The notes under the pieces: model-generated
Databases searched by the model: none
Told to the model about the DNA's origin: nothing
Seen by the model: the letters and a program-made list of their open reading frames with translations, nothing else
DNA from: Eubacteriales bacterium
GTDB taxonomy: Bacteria; Bacillota; Clostridia; Saccharofermentanales; DTU023
Length of the DNA: 64,000 bases
Reading direction: 5' to 3'
NCBI GenBank assembly: GCA_030537525.1
Contig: JAUNVU010000001.1
Location: forward strand, 91,144 to 155,143
Program-made: the position numbers and the translations under genes
Shown here: piece by piece, positions 18,128-27,658 of the stretch
Layout: the number at the start of each line of letters is the position of its first letter
Position numbering within the stretch: the stretch's first letter is position 1

Positions 18128-19145
18128 GGCAGGAATGCGCAAAGAAGTTGTTTTAACGGGTGATAGACCTAGTGGAAGATTGCATATTGGTCACTATGCA
18201 GGTAGCATAGTGAATCGGCTCAAGTTGCAAGATGAATATGCAGAAAGCTATATCATGATTGCAGACTATCAGGCCTATACAGACCACTCTGATAAACCAG
18301 AATTAGTCAGAGAGTCAATAATCCAGTTGATGATTGACTATCTAGCAGTCGGCCTGTCGCCTGAAAAGAACTGTATCTTCATCCAATCTCTGATACCTGA
18401 GCTCTGCGAATTAAGTATGATTTACAACAATTTCGTTACCCTGGCTCGCTTAAAGCGAAATCCTACAGTGAAGACAGAGATGCAGGCTAAAGGCTATGGC
18501 GATACTGTACCAGTTGGTTTTTTAACTTATCCTATCTCACAGACGGCAGATATCACTGCCTTCAAGGCAGAGCTTGTACCTGTTGGCGAAGATCAGCTCC
18601 CAATGTTGGAGCAGTGCAATGATATTGTACGCAATATTAGAAACAGCTATGGTTCTAATGTTTTGAAAGAGTGTAAGCCCTTGCTCTCTAATGCCAGAAG
18701 ACTGCCTGGTACAGATGGACAGGCTAAGATGGGCAAGTCTCTTGGTAATTGTATCTACTTATCGGATTCAGCAGACACTGTACGGGAGAAAGTAATGGGA
18801 ATGTTTACAGATCCCAACCATTTGCGAGTAGAGGATCCTGGTAAGGTGGAGGGTAATCCTGTATTTACCTACTTGACCGCCTTTGACCCAAATCAAGGGG
18901 AGCTGGAAGAATGGAAGGCCTGGTATCAGAGAGGCGGTCTGGGTGATGTTAAAGTTAAGAGAAGACTCATTGATGTCTTAAATGCCCTTTTGGATCCCGT
19001 TAGAAAGAAGAGAGCGGAACTAGAAAAAGAAGAGGCGGAATTGTGGCAGTTGCTCTTCAAAGGAAGTGAGCAGGCCAGGAAAGTCGCAATAGAAACTTTG
19101 AGTGAATTGAAAAGTGATCTGGGGCTTGATTACCGCCAAAAATAA
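18120..19145 (+). CDS. trpS: Tryptophanyl-tRNA synthetase
   Basis: 341-residue class I synthetase charging tRNA-Trp. The HIGH-type signature is in RPSGRLHIGHYAG (near residues 17-29) and the KMSKS-type loop is AKMGKSLGN (near 202-210). ATG 18120 has GGAG 6-8 nt upstream in the ctpA end; ATG 18135 is a shorter option that would trim five residues. No T-box precedes it. It ends the run that begins with the PucR-like gene, and a strong terminator follows. Confidence 0.96.
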   Translation: MIKAGMRKEVVLTGDRPSGRLHIGHYAGSIVNRLKLQDEYAESYIMIADYQAYTDHSDKPELVRESIIQLMIDYLAVGLSPEKNCIFIQSLIPELCELSMIYNNFVTLARLKRNPTVKTEMQAKGYGDTVPVGFLTYPISQTADITAFKAELVPVGEDQLPMLEQCNDIVRNIRNSYGSNVLKECKPLLSNARRLPGTDGQAKMGKSLGNCIYLSDSADTVREKVMGMFTDPNHLRVEDPGKVEGNPVFTYLTAFDPNQGELEEWKAWYQRGGLGDVKVKRRLIDVLNALLDPVRKKRAELEKEEAELWQLLFKGSEQARKVAIETLSELKSDLGLDYRQK

Positions 19146-19164
19146 AGAATTTCAAGAAATCTTC

Positions 19165-19197
19165 GAAAAGGGCTTGCCATAAGCCCTTTTCTTTGTT
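19165..19197 (+). terminator. Terminator after trpS
   Basis: Perfect 11-bp stem GAAAAGGGCTT (19165-19175) / AAGCCCTTTTC (19181-19191) with loop GCCAT, followed by TTTGTT. Confidence 0.85.
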
Positions 19198-19202
19198 ATA
19201 TT
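19174..19202 (+). promoter_or_regulatory. Promoter of the S10 ribosomal protein operon, overlapping the trpS terminator
   Basis: TTGCCA (19174-19179), 17-nt spacer, TATATT (19197-19202). The -35 lies within the terminator stem. RNA would start near 19209, leaving a leader of about 245 nt before rpsJ. No better promoter was found between here and rpsJ. Confidence 0.6.
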
Positions 19203-19453
19203 CCATTATGTTGTTTCCACGAGAAACAGAGGCTTTGACCTCCGAGATTGCCGTTAGGCCTGCTGCGTAGGCTTCGCGGGTAACTCGGATCGAGCAAGTC
19301 GACACAAGATAGTCGGCGCTAAATAACGCGGCATGACAGGCGGCAAACCCGACGCAGGTCTCCGTAGTAGAGCAGGCGAGCGGGTTTTAAAATGTTCAAG
19401 CATGAAACGCCTGGTAGCGTTGTTTAGATGCAGCATGACAGGAGGTTATACTC
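19203..19453 (+). promoter_or_regulatory. Long structured leader of the S10 operon (no ORF)
   Basis: No credible ORF. Local stems: TGTTTC/GAAACA (19212-19217/19223-19228), GAGG/CCTC (19229-19232/19239-19242), CCGAG/CTCGG (19242-19246/19284-19288), AAACCCG/CGGGTTT (19345-19351/19381-19387) and AACGC/GCGTT (19406-19410/19417-19421). ACCTCC at 19238-19243 is complementary to the rpsJ Shine-Dalgarno GGAGGT at 19441-19446. The decamer GCATGACAGG occurs at 19331-19340 and again at 19433-19442 running into that ribosome site. This looks like an autoregulatory ribosomal-protein leader, but it matches no family I know. Confidence 0.5.
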
Positions 19454-19765
19454 ATGGCTGTTAACCAAAAAATTCGCATCAGACTAAAGGCTTTCGATCA
19501 CCAGATACTGGACGAGAGTGCTTCACGCATTGTGGAGACTGCTAAACGCAGCGGAGCCGTAGTCAGCGGCCCGATCCCTCTGCCAACTGAGAAGGAAATC
19601 GTGACCATTCTACGCTCCCCACATAAGCACAAGGATGCACGTGAACAGTTTGAATGTCGTACCCACAAGCGCTTAATCGACATCCTGGCTCCCAGCACGA
19701 GGACCATGGAAGCTCTGATGAAGTTGGAGATGCCAGCAGGCGTCAATATCGAGCTCAAGATCTAA
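19454..19765 (+). CDS. rpsJ: Ribosomal protein S10 (NusE)
   Basis: 103 residues, normal length. [14 protein letters not shown] at the start and the [11 protein letters not shown] segment are family hallmarks. S10 sits in the 30S head and also serves as NusE in antitermination with NusB. It is the first gene of the S10-spc operon, with AGGAGG 8 nt before ATG, at the end of the structured leader. Confidence 0.98.
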   Translation: MAVNQKIRIRLKAFDHQILDESASRIVETAKRSGAVVSGPIPLPTEKEIVTILRSPHKHKDAREQFECRTHKRLIDILAPSTRTMEALMKLEMPAGVNIELKI

Positions 19766-19814
19766 TAGCGCAAAGCTCATGTTCACCTAGGTGAACCAAT
19801 AAGCAGGAGGTTTT

Positions 19815-20441
19815 ATGAACAAGTTTATGCTCGGCCGCAAGGCGGGAATGACTCAGATCTTCGACGAAGAGGGTCTCGCAGTACCCGTAACGGTAATTGA
19901 TTGCGGTCCAGTGGTTGTCTTACAGAATAAGACAGTCGAAAAAGAAGGATACCAAGCGACCAGAGTCGCCTACGAGCCATATAAGAAGGGTAATAAACCC
20001 GCTCGTGGAGAGTATGAGAAAATCAATATTGAACCACATCGCATTAGCCGTGAGTTCCGCGATACAGATACCTTCGAACTAGGCCAGGAAATCAAGGTCG
20101 ATGAGATGTTCGCTGCTGGCGATCAGATCGACGTGATTGGCACTTCTAAAGGTAAGGGAACTGCTGGCCCAATGCGCAGACATGGCTTCTCACGTGGTCG
20201 CGAGACACACGGTTCGAAGTTCCACAGATCTGCAGGCTCAATGGGCTCATCGGCAACTCCAGGCAAGGTCAAGAAGGGCAAGAAGATGCCAGGTAGACTC
20301 GGCTATACCCAAGTTACCGTACAGAATCTGCGAGTCGTCGAAGTCGATGGAGAGCGTAATTTGCTCTTAGTCAAGGGTGCAGTCCCAGGCCCGCGTGGTG
20401 GCCTTCTTGAGATCTCCACCTCTGTAAAGTGCAAGAAGTAG
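19815..20441 (+). CDS. rplC: Ribosomal protein L3
   Basis: 208 residues, usual length. The N terminus LGRKAGMTQIF and the loop region GPMRRHGFSRGRETHGSKF that reaches toward the peptidyl-transferase centre are clear; GSMGSSATPGKVKKGKKMPG carries the methylated-Gln region of other species in altered form. An early assembly protein of 50S. AGGAGG precedes ATG; 49 nt after rpsJ. Confidence 0.98.
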   Translation: MNKFMLGRKAGMTQIFDEEGLAVPVTVIDCGPVVVLQNKTVEKEGYQATRVAYEPYKKGNKPARGEYEKINIEPHRISREFRDTDTFELGQEIKVDEMFAAGDQIDVIGTSKGKGTAGPMRRHGFSRGRETHGSKFHRSAGSMGSSATPGKVKKGKKMPGRLGYTQVTVQNLRVVEVDGERNLLLVKGAVPGPRGGLLEISTSVKCKK

Positions 20442-20452
20442 GAGGCTAGATA

Positions 20453-21073
20453 ATGAAAGTTAACGTCTATAATTTCGCTGGCCAGACCGTAGATAGCATT
20501 GAGTTAAATGATCAGATCTTTGGCATTGAGCCCAATTTAGATCTATTACACAGGGTTGTCGTCTGGCAGAACAATAACGAACGTCAAGGTACGGTAAAAA
20601 CCAAGACCCGTGCTGAGGTACGTGGTGGTGGTAGGAAGCCGTGGCGCCAGAAGGGCACCGGTCGAGCTCGTCAAGGCTCCATCCGTTCGCCTCAATGGGT
20701 TGGCGGTGGTCTAGCCTTCGGCCCGCGTCCCCGCTGTTACCGTACACGTCTTAACAAGAAAATGCGCCGCCTAGCCCTGAAGTCAGCTCTTTCAAGCCTG
20801 GCTCAGTCTCAGTCAATTTTCGTCCTTGATGAACTCAAGCTCAACGAAGCCAAGACTCGAGAGATGGCTAAGCTTTTAAAGAATCTTGAACTAAATGGCA
20901 ATGCCATCTTAGTCATGGAAGAGAAGAATGAGGACGTATTACGTGCCGCTCGTAATATTCCAGGCTTGAAACTCTGCCCTGTCAACACCTTGAATGTCCG
21001 TGATCTATTGAAGTACGGCAACTTGGTTGTGACTCGTGCAGCTGTTCAGCAAATAGAGGAGGTATACGCATAA
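20453..21073 (+). CDS. rplD: Ribosomal protein L4
   Basis: 206 residues, usual length. The conserved extended loop [19 protein letters not shown] (near 62-80) lines the exit tunnel. In enterobacteria L4 represses its own S10 operon through the leader; whether it does so with the unrelated leader seen here is open. The stop overlaps the rplW start by one base (TAATG). Confidence 0.97.
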   Translation: MKVNVYNFAGQTVDSIELNDQIFGIEPNLDLLHRVVVWQNNNERQGTVKTKTRAEVRGGGRKPWRQKGTGRARQGSIRSPQWVGGGLAFGPRPRCYRTRLNKKMRRLALKSALSSLAQSQSIFVLDELKLNEAKTREMAKLLKNLELNGNAILVMEEKNEDVLRAARNIPGLKLCPVNTLNVRDLLKYGNLVVTRAAVQQIEEVYA

Positions 21074-21429
21074 TGAATCCACGTGACATCATTATCGAAC
21101 CACTAATTACCGAACGTTCAGCTATGCAGGCTGCAGAAGGCAAGTATACCTTCCGTGTGGCTAAGAATGCTGGTAAGCCAGCCATTCGCCAGGCTTGTGA
21201 AGAGCTTTTCGACGTCAAGGTTTTGAAAGTCAATACCGTCAACGTTAGAGGTAAGAAGAAGCGTCAAGGTTATACCCAAGGCCGCACCGCTTCATGGAAG
21301 AAGGCAGTGGTTACCATTGATCTAAATCCAGAAGCCAGCACCTACCTCGAAAAGGGCGGCAAGACAACACAAGAGCGCAAGAAGTATAAGACTGAAATCG
21401 AAGCCTTTGGCTTAAGTCATATCGCTTAG
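21073..21429 (+). CDS. rplW: Ribosomal protein L23
   Basis: 118 residues. It is the 50S exit-site protein that docks trigger factor and SRP. The core ([14 protein letters not shown]..., then [16 protein letters not shown]) is standard. The C terminus is about 20 residues longer than the usual 95-100, ending [25 protein letters not shown] lies upstream within rplD. Confidence 0.96.
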   Translation: MNPRDIIIEPLITERSAMQAAEGKYTFRVAKNAGKPAIRQACEELFDVKVLKVNTVNVRGKKKRQGYTQGRTASWKKAVVTIDLNPEASTYLEKGGKTTQERKKYKTEIEAFGLSHIA

Positions 21430-21450
21430 TGCGGAGAAAGGAAGGAAATT

Positions 21451-22278
21451 ATGTCTAAATCATTTAAACCAACCTCTCCCGCCATTCGCCAAATGACTGT
21501 TGCTGATTTTTCAAAGATTAGTAAGAAGGCGCCAGAAAAGGCTCTTTTGAAATCAAGAAAGCAGAAAGCAGGCCGTAACCACTACGGTAGAATCACAGTC
21601 AGACATCGCGGTGGCGGCAACAGACGCCATATCAGACAAATCGACTGGCTGCGCAAGAAGGATGATGTGCCAGCTAAGGTTGCGGCAATCGAATATGATC
21701 CCAACCGCAGTGCGCGTATTGCCCTACTCCATTATGCAGATGGGGCCAAGTCTTACATCCTCGCCCCAGAGGGTCTAGAAGTTGGTATGTCAGTGCTTTC
21801 AGGCGATGCTGTTGATCCAGTAGTTGGTAACGCAATGCCACTCAGGAGTATTCCCGTTGGCTCAACTGTACACAATGTTGAGATGCAGCCAGGTCAGGGC
21901 GCCAAAATTGTCCGCTCAGCCGGTACGGGTGCGCAATTAATGGCTAAGGAAGGCCGCTATGCTCAACTCAGATTGCCTTCAGGTGAATATCGTCTCATTT
22001 TGCAGGACTGCCGCGCGACTATTGGTTGGGTTGGCAATAGCGAACATGAGAATATCACCATCGGTAAGGCTGGTCGCAAGCGTCATCTAGGTCGTCGTCC
22101 GCATGTCCGTGGTAAGGCCATGAACCCAGTCGATCACCCGCATGGTGGTGGTGAGGGTAGAAACCCAATTGGTATGCCGTCACCTTTGACTCCTTGGGGC
22201 AAGCCAACCCTTGGCAAGAAGACACGTAAGAAGAACAAGCTTTCGAACCGCTTTATCGTCCGCAGACGTAAGAAATAA
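21451..22278 (+). CDS. rplB: Ribosomal protein L2
   Basis: 275 residues, full length. The conserved C-terminal loop [13 protein letters not shown] (catalytic-centre His region) is intact, followed by the basic [20 protein letters not shown] tail. It is required for subunit joining and peptidyl-transferase assembly. GGAAGGAA precedes ATG. Confidence 0.98.
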   Translation: MSKSFKPTSPAIRQMTVADFSKISKKAPEKALLKSRKQKAGRNHYGRITVRHRGGGNRRHIRQIDWLRKKDDVPAKVAAIEYDPNRSARIALLHYADGAKSYILAPEGLEVGMSVLSGDAVDPVVGNAMPLRSIPVGSTVHNVEMQPGQGAKIVRSAGTGAQLMAKEGRYAQLRLPSGEYRLILQDCRATIGWVGNSEHENITIGKAGRKRHLGRRPHVRGKAMNPVDHPHGGGEGRNPIGMPSPLTPWGKPTLGKKTRKKNKLSNRFIVRRRKK

Positions 22279-22289
22279 GGAGACCTAAT

Positions 22290-22571
22290 ATGAGTCGTTC
22301 AACAAAAAAAGGTTATTACGTTCAAGAGGCACTGATGAAGAGAATAGAGGCCATGAATGAGAAAAATGAGCACAAGGTAATAAAGACCTGGTCACGCTCA
22401 TCTACAATCTTCCCAGAGATGGTTGGCCATACTATTGCAGTGCATGATGGACGCAAACATGTTCCCGTTTATATCACCGAGGAGATGGTTGGTCATAAGC
22501 TTGGTGAATTTGCACCAACTCGCTTATTCCGTAGCCATGCTCGCTCAGAGAAATCAGCTTCGGCTCGCTAG
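22290..22571 (+). CDS. rpsS: Ribosomal protein S19
   Basis: 93 residues, normal. [28 protein letters not shown] matches the family and lies at the A-site finger and 30S head. AAGGAG precedes ATG by about 7 nt. The stop is 11 nt before rplV. Confidence 0.98.
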   Translation: MSRSTKKGYYVQEALMKRIEAMNEKNEHKVIKTWSRSSTIFPEMVGHTIAVHDGRKHVPVYITEEMVGHKLGEFAPTRLFRSHARSEKSASAR

Positions 22572-22582
22572 GAGGTTTTGTA

Positions 22583-23071
22583 GTGAAGACTAAGGTATAT
22601 TCTAAGCAAGAGCTCCAGGAGAGGCGCGAAGAGATTCTGGCAGCCTACAGGGCTCCTCATAAGAAAAATAAGAAGCTGCGCGTTCTCACTAAGAAAGAAC
22701 GCAAGGAGCTTGGCATCGGCAAAGATTGTGGCAAGGCATCAATTAAGTATGTACGTATTGCACCCTCTAAGGTAAATATTGTCGCCAAGCTGATTCGCGG
22801 CAAAGATCTGCGCGAAGCCAAGGCCATTCTGCAGTATACTCCCAAGGCCGCAGCACCGGTGCTACTCAAGCTCCTGAACTCTGCAGCTGCAAATGCAGTC
22901 AACAATAATGAGCTCAATGAGGACGCTCTCTTTGTATCAGAGCTGACAATCGGTCCAGGTCCTACCATGAAGCGTTGGTTGCCACGTGGTAAGGGTTCTG
23001 CAACCCCTATCCTCAAGCGCTCCAGCAGAATTTGGGTCGTCCTGCGCGAACGTGAAGAAGGAGATAAGTAA
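22583..23071 (+). CDS. rplV: Ribosomal protein L22 with N-terminal extension
   Basis: 162 residues, against about 110 for most L22. The typical domain begins near residue 50 ([23 protein letters not shown]) and includes the tunnel beta-hairpin region [17 protein letters not shown], ending in a C-terminal strand. Residues 1-49 are extra and very basic and acidic, with EELRE-like and [15 protein letters not shown] pieces. The start is GTG 22583 behind a strong GGAGG (22571-22575); the domain's own first Met does not occur in frame near residue 50. The stop overlaps the rpsC ATG. Confidence 0.95.
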   Translation: MKTKVYSKQELQERREEILAAYRAPHKKNKKLRVLTKKERKELGIGKDCGKASIKYVRIAPSKVNIVAKLIRGKDLREAKAILQYTPKAAAPVLLKLLNSAAANAVNNNELNEDALFVSELTIGPGPTMKRWLPRGKGSATPILKRSSRIWVVLREREEGDK

Positions 23072-23757
23072 TGGGTCAGAAAATTAATCCGCATGGCATG
23101 AGAGTCGGCATCATTAAAGATTGGGATGCTCGCTGGTATGCAGATAAGAAAAATTTCGCAACTTTTTTAGTCGAAGATGTCAAGATCAGAGACTACATCA
23201 AAAAGCAGACAGAACGTGCTGGTGTTTCTAGAATTGAAATTGAGCGCGAAGGTGAAGATAAGTGTGTAGTAACGATCTCAACAGCCAAACCTGGTATGAT
23301 CATCGGTCGTCAGGGGTCAGAGATTGAGGCACTTAAGAAGAAGCTAAACCACATGTTTAAGCGCAACTTCTTCATCAACGTTAAAGAGATTAAGCAGCCA
23401 GATTGTGAAGCTCAGCTAGTTGCTGAAGGTATTGCACGTCAGCTCGAAGAGCGAGTCTCCTTCAGAAGAGCCATCAAGCAGGCCATCGGCCGTGCCATGA
23501 AGCAAGGTGTTAAGGGCATCAAATGTATGACTTCTGGTCGTCTCGGTGGTGCTGATATAGCACGATCTGAGAGTTACCACGAGGGCACCATCCCTCTGCA
23601 TACCTTAAGAGCTGATATCGATTACGGCTTTGCTGAAGCGGCAACTACCTATGGCCGTATTGGTGTGAAGGTCTGGATTTACAAGGGTGAGGTTCTGCCT
23701 GCTGCGAAGACTGAGCAGAAGAAGAGAGATAGGAGGAACGACAATGTTAATGCCTAA
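23071..23757 (+). CDS. rpsC: Ribosomal protein S3
   Basis: 228 residues, normal. It begins [15 protein letters not shown], has the KH domain with [12 protein letters not shown], and the C-terminal helicase-related domain with [13 protein letters not shown]. It lines the mRNA entry tunnel. Its end overlaps rplP by 14 nt. Confidence 0.98.
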   Translation: MGQKINPHGMRVGIIKDWDARWYADKKNFATFLVEDVKIRDYIKKQTERAGVSRIEIEREGEDKCVVTISTAKPGMIIGRQGSEIEALKKKLNHMFKRNFFINVKEIKQPDCEAQLVAEGIARQLEERVSFRRAIKQAIGRAMKQGVKGIKCMTSGRLGGADIARSESYHEGTIPLHTLRADIDYGFAEAATTYGRIGVKVWIYKGEVLPAAKTEQKKRDRRNDNVNA

Positions 23758-24322
23758 ACGCGTCAAATATCGTCGTCAGCATCGTGGCCGCATGAAGGGT
23801 AAGGCCAGCAGAGGTAATTTTGTTGCCTACGGCCAGTACGGTCTACAGGCGCTTGAGCCAAGCTGGATTACAGCAAATCAAATTGAAGCAGCCCGTGTTG
23901 CGATAAACCGTTATCTCCGTCGTGGTGGTACAGTCTGGATTAAGATATTCCCAGATAAATCAGTATCTAAAAAACCAGCTGAAACCAGAATGGGTTCAGG
24001 TAAGGGTTCACCAGACTACTGGGTAGCAGTAGTTAAACCAGGTCGAGTATTATTTGAACTTGCTGGTATCCCTGAGAAAACGGCAAAGGAGGCCTTCCGC
24101 CTTGCGATGCATAAACTTCCTGTTAAATGCAAATTTGTTCGTTCAGATCGTAAGCTGACGAAGGAAGAATATGAGCGCTTCGCCGAGGTGCAGGCTGATG
24201 TCGTTGAAAGCCTCGAAGCTGCTGATGAGCAGTTAGCCGAACAGCTTGCTGCTGAAGAAGCCGAAACTGAAGGCGCTGAAGAGCCAGTAGCTGAAGCAGA
24301 GGAGGGTGCAGATGAAAATTAA
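23744..24322 (+). CDS. rplP: Ribosomal protein L16 with acidic C-terminal tail
   Basis: 192 residues against the usual 137-147. Residues 1 to about 140 are standard L16 ([22 protein letters not shown], then [11 protein letters not shown]). From about 141 on it runs into a long Glu/Ala-rich region ending AEEGADEN. Such a negatively charged tail is opposite to the normal charge of ribosomal proteins. ATG 23744 (MLMP...) has AGGAGG 7 nt upstream; ATG 23750 would give the more usual MPKR start but at 13-nt spacing. The stop overlaps rpmC by 11 nt. Confidence 0.95.
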   Translation: MLMPKRVKYRRQHRGRMKGKASRGNFVAYGQYGLQALEPSWITANQIEAARVAINRYLRRGGTVWIKIFPDKSVSKKPAETRMGSGKGSPDYWVAVVKPGRVLFELAGIPEKTAKEAFRLAMHKLPVKCKFVRSDRKLTKEEYERFAEVQADVVESLEAADEQLAEQLAAEEAETEGAEEPVAEAEEGADEN

Positions 24323-24515
24323 TGAATTACGTGAAAAGAGCCCATCTGAATTGAATGAGGAGCTGCGTGAACTCAAGGAAGAGTTATTTAAATTACGTTT
24401 CCGTCACGCAACCAGACAGCTGGATAATCCTTTACAGCTTAAAGAAGTTAAACGCCAGATCGCCAGAGTTAAGACAATTCTGCGCGAACAAGAATTAGCA
24501 GAGAAGGTGAGGTAG
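24312..24515 (+). CDS. rpmC: Ribosomal protein L29
   Basis: 67 residues, normal size, two long helices ([20 protein letters not shown] and [15 protein letters not shown]). It is at the exit site beside L23. ATG 24312 has GGAGG 6 nt upstream; an in-frame GTG 24306 touches the ribosome site and is unlikely. Confidence 0.96.
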   Translation: MKINELREKSPSELNEELRELKEELFKLRFRHATRQLDNPLQLKEVKRQIARVKTILREQELAEKVR

Positions 24516-24519
24516 CTAA

Positions 24520-24780
24520 ATGGCAGTAGAACGTGCACTGCGTAAGAGCAGAACAGGCATTGTGACCTCGGACAAGATGGATAAGACGGTAGTCGTCTCT
24601 ATCACAGAACACGTCCGTCATCCTCTGTATAAGAAGTATATTAAGCGCAGCATTAAGCTCAAGGCGCACGATGAGAATAACGAGTGTGGAATCGGTGATA
24701 CCGTGAGAATCATGGAAACACGTCCGCTCTCCAAGGATAAATGCTGGCGCGTAGTCCGCATCATCGAGAAGGCCAAATAG
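24520..24780 (+). CDS. rpsQ: Ribosomal protein S17
   Basis: 86 residues, normal OB-fold 16S-binding protein. [18 protein letters not shown] and the C-terminal [17 protein letters not shown] are characteristic. GGTGAGG ribosome site spans the rpmC end. Confidence 0.97.
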   Translation: MAVERALRKSRTGIVTSDKMDKTVVVSITEHVRHPLYKKYIKRSIKLKAHDENNECGIGDTVRIMETRPLSKDKCWRVVRIIEKAK

Positions 24781-24794
24781 AGAAGGAGTAAGGT

Positions 24795-25163
24795 ATGATT
24801 CAAGTTGAAAGCAATTTAAAATCAGCTGACAATACTGGTGCTCGTCGTCTCTATTGCATCAAGGTTCTGGGCGGCTCAGGCAGACGCTATGCCAATATTG
24901 GTGACGTCATCGTCTGCTCTGTAAAAGAAGCAACGCCCGGTGGTGTAGTTAAGAAGGGCGACGTAGTCAGAGCAGTTGTAGTAAGAACTAAGAAGGGCGT
25001 TAGAAGACGAGATGGCTCTAGCATTCGCTTTGATGAGAATGCCGCAGTTATTCTCAAGGAAGATGGTACCCCACAAGGCACCCGTATCTTTGGCCCAATC
25101 GCTCGTGAGCTCCGTGAGAAGAATTATATGAAGATTCTGTCTTTGGCGCCCGAGGTTCTGTAG
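24795..25163 (+). CDS. rplN: Ribosomal protein L14
   Basis: 122 residues, exactly the family size. Begins [17 protein letters not shown] and ends [10 protein letters not shown], both standard; the [13 protein letters not shown] block is conserved. Located at the 50S/30S bridge and silencing-factor (RsfS) site. AAGGAG precedes ATG. Confidence 0.98.
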   Translation: MIQVESNLKSADNTGARRLYCIKVLGGSGRRYANIGDVIVCSVKEATPGGVVKKGDVVRAVVVRTKKGVRRRDGSSIRFDENAAVILKEDGTPQGTRIFGPIARELREKNYMKILSLAPEVL

Positions 25164-25174
25164 GAGGATAAGAG

Positions 25175-25516
25175 ATGAAAGTACATGTAAAAGTAAACGA
25201 CAACGTCTATGTCCTCTCAGGTAAGGACAAGGGCAAGAGCGGCAAGGTTTTAAGAGTCGTTCCAGAGAAAAATAGAGTGTTTGTCGAAGGTGTCAACATC
25301 GTTACCAAACACAAGCGACCTGATCAGCGCAATAATACTGGTGGCATTATTCACCAGGAGGCCTCAATTAATGCCAGTAATGTCATGCTGGTTTGCCCCA
25401 AGTGCAAGCGACCAGCCAAGACTGGCCGAAAATTTAACACTGAGGGTGAGAAGGTACGCTACTGTAAGGCATGCGATGCAACTATCGATGTTATTAACAG
25501 AGCTAAGAACAGGTAG
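25175..25516 (+). CDS. rplX: Ribosomal protein L24 with zinc-ribbon-like Cys pairs
   Basis: 113 residues. KOW motif near the start ([18 protein letters not shown]), then [19 protein letters not shown]. Two CxxC pairs near the C terminus (CPKC and CKAC) predict zinc binding, common in clostridial L24 but absent from Bacillus. L24 nucleates 50S assembly. Confidence 0.97.
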   Translation: MKVHVKVNDNVYVLSGKDKGKSGKVLRVVPEKNRVFVEGVNIVTKHKRPDQRNNTGGIIHQEASINASNVMLVCPKCKRPAKTGRKFNTEGEKVRYCKACDATIDVINRAKNR

Positions 25517-25524
25517 GAGGAAGT

Positions 25525-26064
25525 ATGAATCGCTTACGTGAAAAATATCAAAATGAAGTAGCTTCAGCTCTTCAGGAGAAATTCTCCTACAAGTCGCCAA
25601 TGCAGATTCCCAAACTCGAGAAAATTGTTTTGAACATGGGTGTAAACGATGCGCAAGAGAATTCTAAGGCTATAGAAAACTCTGTAAGAGATCTCGGTGT
25701 GATCACAGGTCAGAAGGCCATTGTCACCAAGGCAAAGAAGTCTATTGCAAACTTCCGTGTTCGTGAAGGCATGAATGTCGGCTGTAAGGTAACCCTGCGA
25801 GGAGACAGAATGTATGAGTTCCTCGACAAGCTGATTTCTATTTCTCTGCCACGAGTTCGTGACTTCAGAGGTTGTAACCCAAATTCATTTGATGGTCGCG
25901 GTAACTACGCGATGGGTGCTAAAGAACAGCTGATCTTTCCTGAAATCGACTACGATAGCATCGACAAGATTCGTGGTATGGATATCGTAATTGTTACTAC
26001 TGCTAGCAATGACGAAGAAGCACGCGCACTGCTTGAGCTACTCGGCATGCCATTCAGAAAGTAG
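25525..26064 (+). CDS. rplE: Ribosomal protein L5
   Basis: 179 residues, usual length. It binds 5S rRNA and contacts the P-site t[31 protein letters not shown] and the final [22 protein letters not shown] are family features. AGGAGG lies 5 nt before ATG. Confidence 0.98.
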   Translation: MNRLREKYQNEVASALQEKFSYKSPMQIPKLEKIVLNMGVNDAQENSKAIENSVRDLGVITGQKAIVTKAKKSIANFRVREGMNVGCKVTLRGDRMYEFLDKLISISLPRVRDFRGCNPNSFDGRGNYAMGAKEQLIFPEIDYDSIDKIRGMDIVIVTTASNDEEARALLELLGMPFRK

Positions 26065-26075
26065 AGGAGGCAAAA

Positions 26076-26261
26076 ATGGCTAAAAAATCGATGATCGTCA
26101 AGGCCAATAGGCCTCAGAAATTCTCAACTCGCAGACATAACAGATGTCAGCTATGTGGTCGTCCACATGCTTTTATTCGCAAGTATGGCATCTGCAGACT
26201 CTGTTTCCGCGAACTAGCACACAAGGGTCAGATCCCTGGTGTCCGCAAGGCAAGCTGGTAG
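26076..26261 (+). CDS. rpsN: Ribosomal protein S14, zinc form
   Basis: 61 residues, the short type Z. CQLC and CRLC supply the four zinc ligands. The last residues KASW are standard. No zinc-independent copy is visible here. Confidence 0.98.
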   Translation: MAKKSMIVKANRPQKFSTRRHNRCQLCGRPHAFIRKYGICRLCFRELAHKGQIPGVRKASW

Positions 26262-26276
26262 AAAAGGAGTAAGATC

Positions 26277-26675
26277 ATGCAAATTACTGATCCTATCGCA
26301 GATATGCTGACTCGTATTCGCAATGCTGGCCGCGCTGGTCATGAGACCTGCACGGTACCTGCTTCGAATCTCAAACGCGAGATTGCGCGCATTCTCAAGG
26401 CTGAAGGCTTTATCACAGACTACAGCGAAGAGGAAGATAACAAGCAAGGCATCATTACTATTGAGCTGAAATATATGGAACACTTAAAGCCTGTAATCGC
26501 AGGCCTTAAGCGAATCTCGAAGCCTGGTCTTCGGGTCTATGCTGCAGCTAACGAACTCCCAGAAGTACTCGGTGGTCTGGGCATCGCCATCATTTCGACC
26601 TCGAAAGGTCTAATGACAGACAAGGAAGCACGTAAGGCCGGAGTCGGTGGAGAAGTGCTAGCTTTCGTCTGGTAA
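26277..26675 (+). CDS. rpsH: Ribosomal protein S8
   Basis: 132 residues, normal. [17 protein letters not shown] at the start, and C-terminal [21 protein letters not shown]. In many bacteria S8 represses the spc operon at rplE; no E. coli-like S8 site is obvious before rplE here. The 51 nt after it include the 14-bp perfect palindrome GGCAGCATGCTGCC at 26687-26700. Confidence 0.98.
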   Translation: MQITDPIADMLTRIRNAGRAGHETCTVPASNLKREIARILKAEGFITDYSEEEDNKQGIITIELKYMEHLKPVIAGLKRISKPGLRVYAAANELPEVLGGLGIAIISTSKGLMTDKEARKAGVGGEVLAFVW

Positions 26676-26726
26676 TACTCTGAAAAGGCAGCATGCTGCC
26701 AAAATCTTAAGAGCAAAGGAGAAATT

Positions 26727-27269
26727 ATGTCCCGAATTGGTAAAAAACCGATCACCATCCCAGCTGGAGTAGAAGTTAAGCTCCAGGATGGCGTTATGGA
26801 GGTCAAGAAAGGACAGATCGTAGTCACTGAGAAGATTCACCCCGATATGCAGGTGCAGATTGAAAACAATGTCATTACGGTCTCACGTCCATCAGATTCC
26901 AAGCTTCACAGATCACTCCACGGTCTAACTAGAAGCCTAATCAATAATATGGTAGTTGGCGTTAATGAGAGCTTTAAGAAGGTTCTTGAAGTCAACGGTA
27001 TTGGTTATCGTGCGGCCCTCGAAGGCACTGAGCTAGTTCTCACTGTTGGACTGTCGCATCCCGTCAGGATTCCACAGCCAGAGGGTATCACATTCGAAGT
27101 ACCTAAACAGAGCCAGATCATCGTATCTGGAGCTAATAAGCAAGTCGTCGGTGAAACAGCCGCGAAAATCCGTGCAGTGCGTCCACCAGAGCCTTATAAG
27201 GGTAAGGGTATCAAGTATGATTACGAGACTATCCGCCTTAAGGAAGGCAAGACTGGTGCAGCTAAATAG
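26727..27269 (+). CDS. rplF: Ribosomal protein L6
   Basis: 180 residues, usual. SRIGKKPITIPAGV at the start, and near the end PEPYKGKGIKYDYETIRLKEGK. Two RNA-recognition-like folds; sits at the sarcin-ricin loop base. AAAGGAG precedes ATG. Confidence 0.98.
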   Translation: MSRIGKKPITIPAGVEVKLQDGVMEVKKGQIVVTEKIHPDMQVQIENNVITVSRPSDSKLHRSLHGLTRSLINNMVVGVNESFKKVLEVNGIGYRAALEGTELVLTVGLSHPVRIPQPEGITFEVPKQSQIIVSGANKQVVGETAAKIRAVRPPEPYKGKGIKYDYETIRLKEGKTGAAK

Positions 27270-27284
27270 GGGGCGTGAATAGAT

Positions 27285-27644
27285 ATGATTAAGAAAGTTT
27301 CAAGAAATTTAATCCGTCGGCGTAAGCACGCCCGTACTCGCAAGTTCATGAGCGGTACACCAGAGCGTCCTCGTTTGACAGTATTTCGTAGCAACAAGCA
27401 TGTATACGCTCAGATCATAGATGATTTGAATGCTAAGACTTTAGTTGCAGCCTCCAGTCTGGAGAAAGAAATTAATGCGAAGACTAATAATCTGGAAACG
27501 GCTGCCAAAGTCGGTAAATTATTGGCAGAACGTGCTGTTGCCCAGGGTATTGAAGAGGTAGTGTTCGACCGTTCAGGTTATATCTACCATGGACGTATTG
27601 CCGCTCTCGCAGAAGCCTGCCGAGAAGCTGGTCTGAAATTTTAG
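27285..27644 (+). CDS. rplR: Ribosomal protein L18
   Basis: 119 residues, normal. [25 protein letters not shown] matches the core and binds 5S rRNA. Weak GGGGGCG-like ribosome site upstream. Stop overlaps an in-frame GTG of the next frame but not the chosen rpsE start. Confidence 0.97.
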   Translation: MIKKVSRNLIRRRKHARTRKFMSGTPERPRLTVFRSNKHVYAQIIDDLNAKTLVAASSLEKEINAKTNNLETAAKVGKLLAERAVAQGIEEVVFDRSGYIYHGRIAALAEACREAGLKF

Positions 27645-27658
27645 TGAGGAGGCACGAT

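Noticed and set aside
26687..26700. Perfect 14-bp palindrome GGCAGCATGCTGCC before rplF
   Set aside because: No T run and almost no loop when folded; could be chance. Listed within rpsH entry only.
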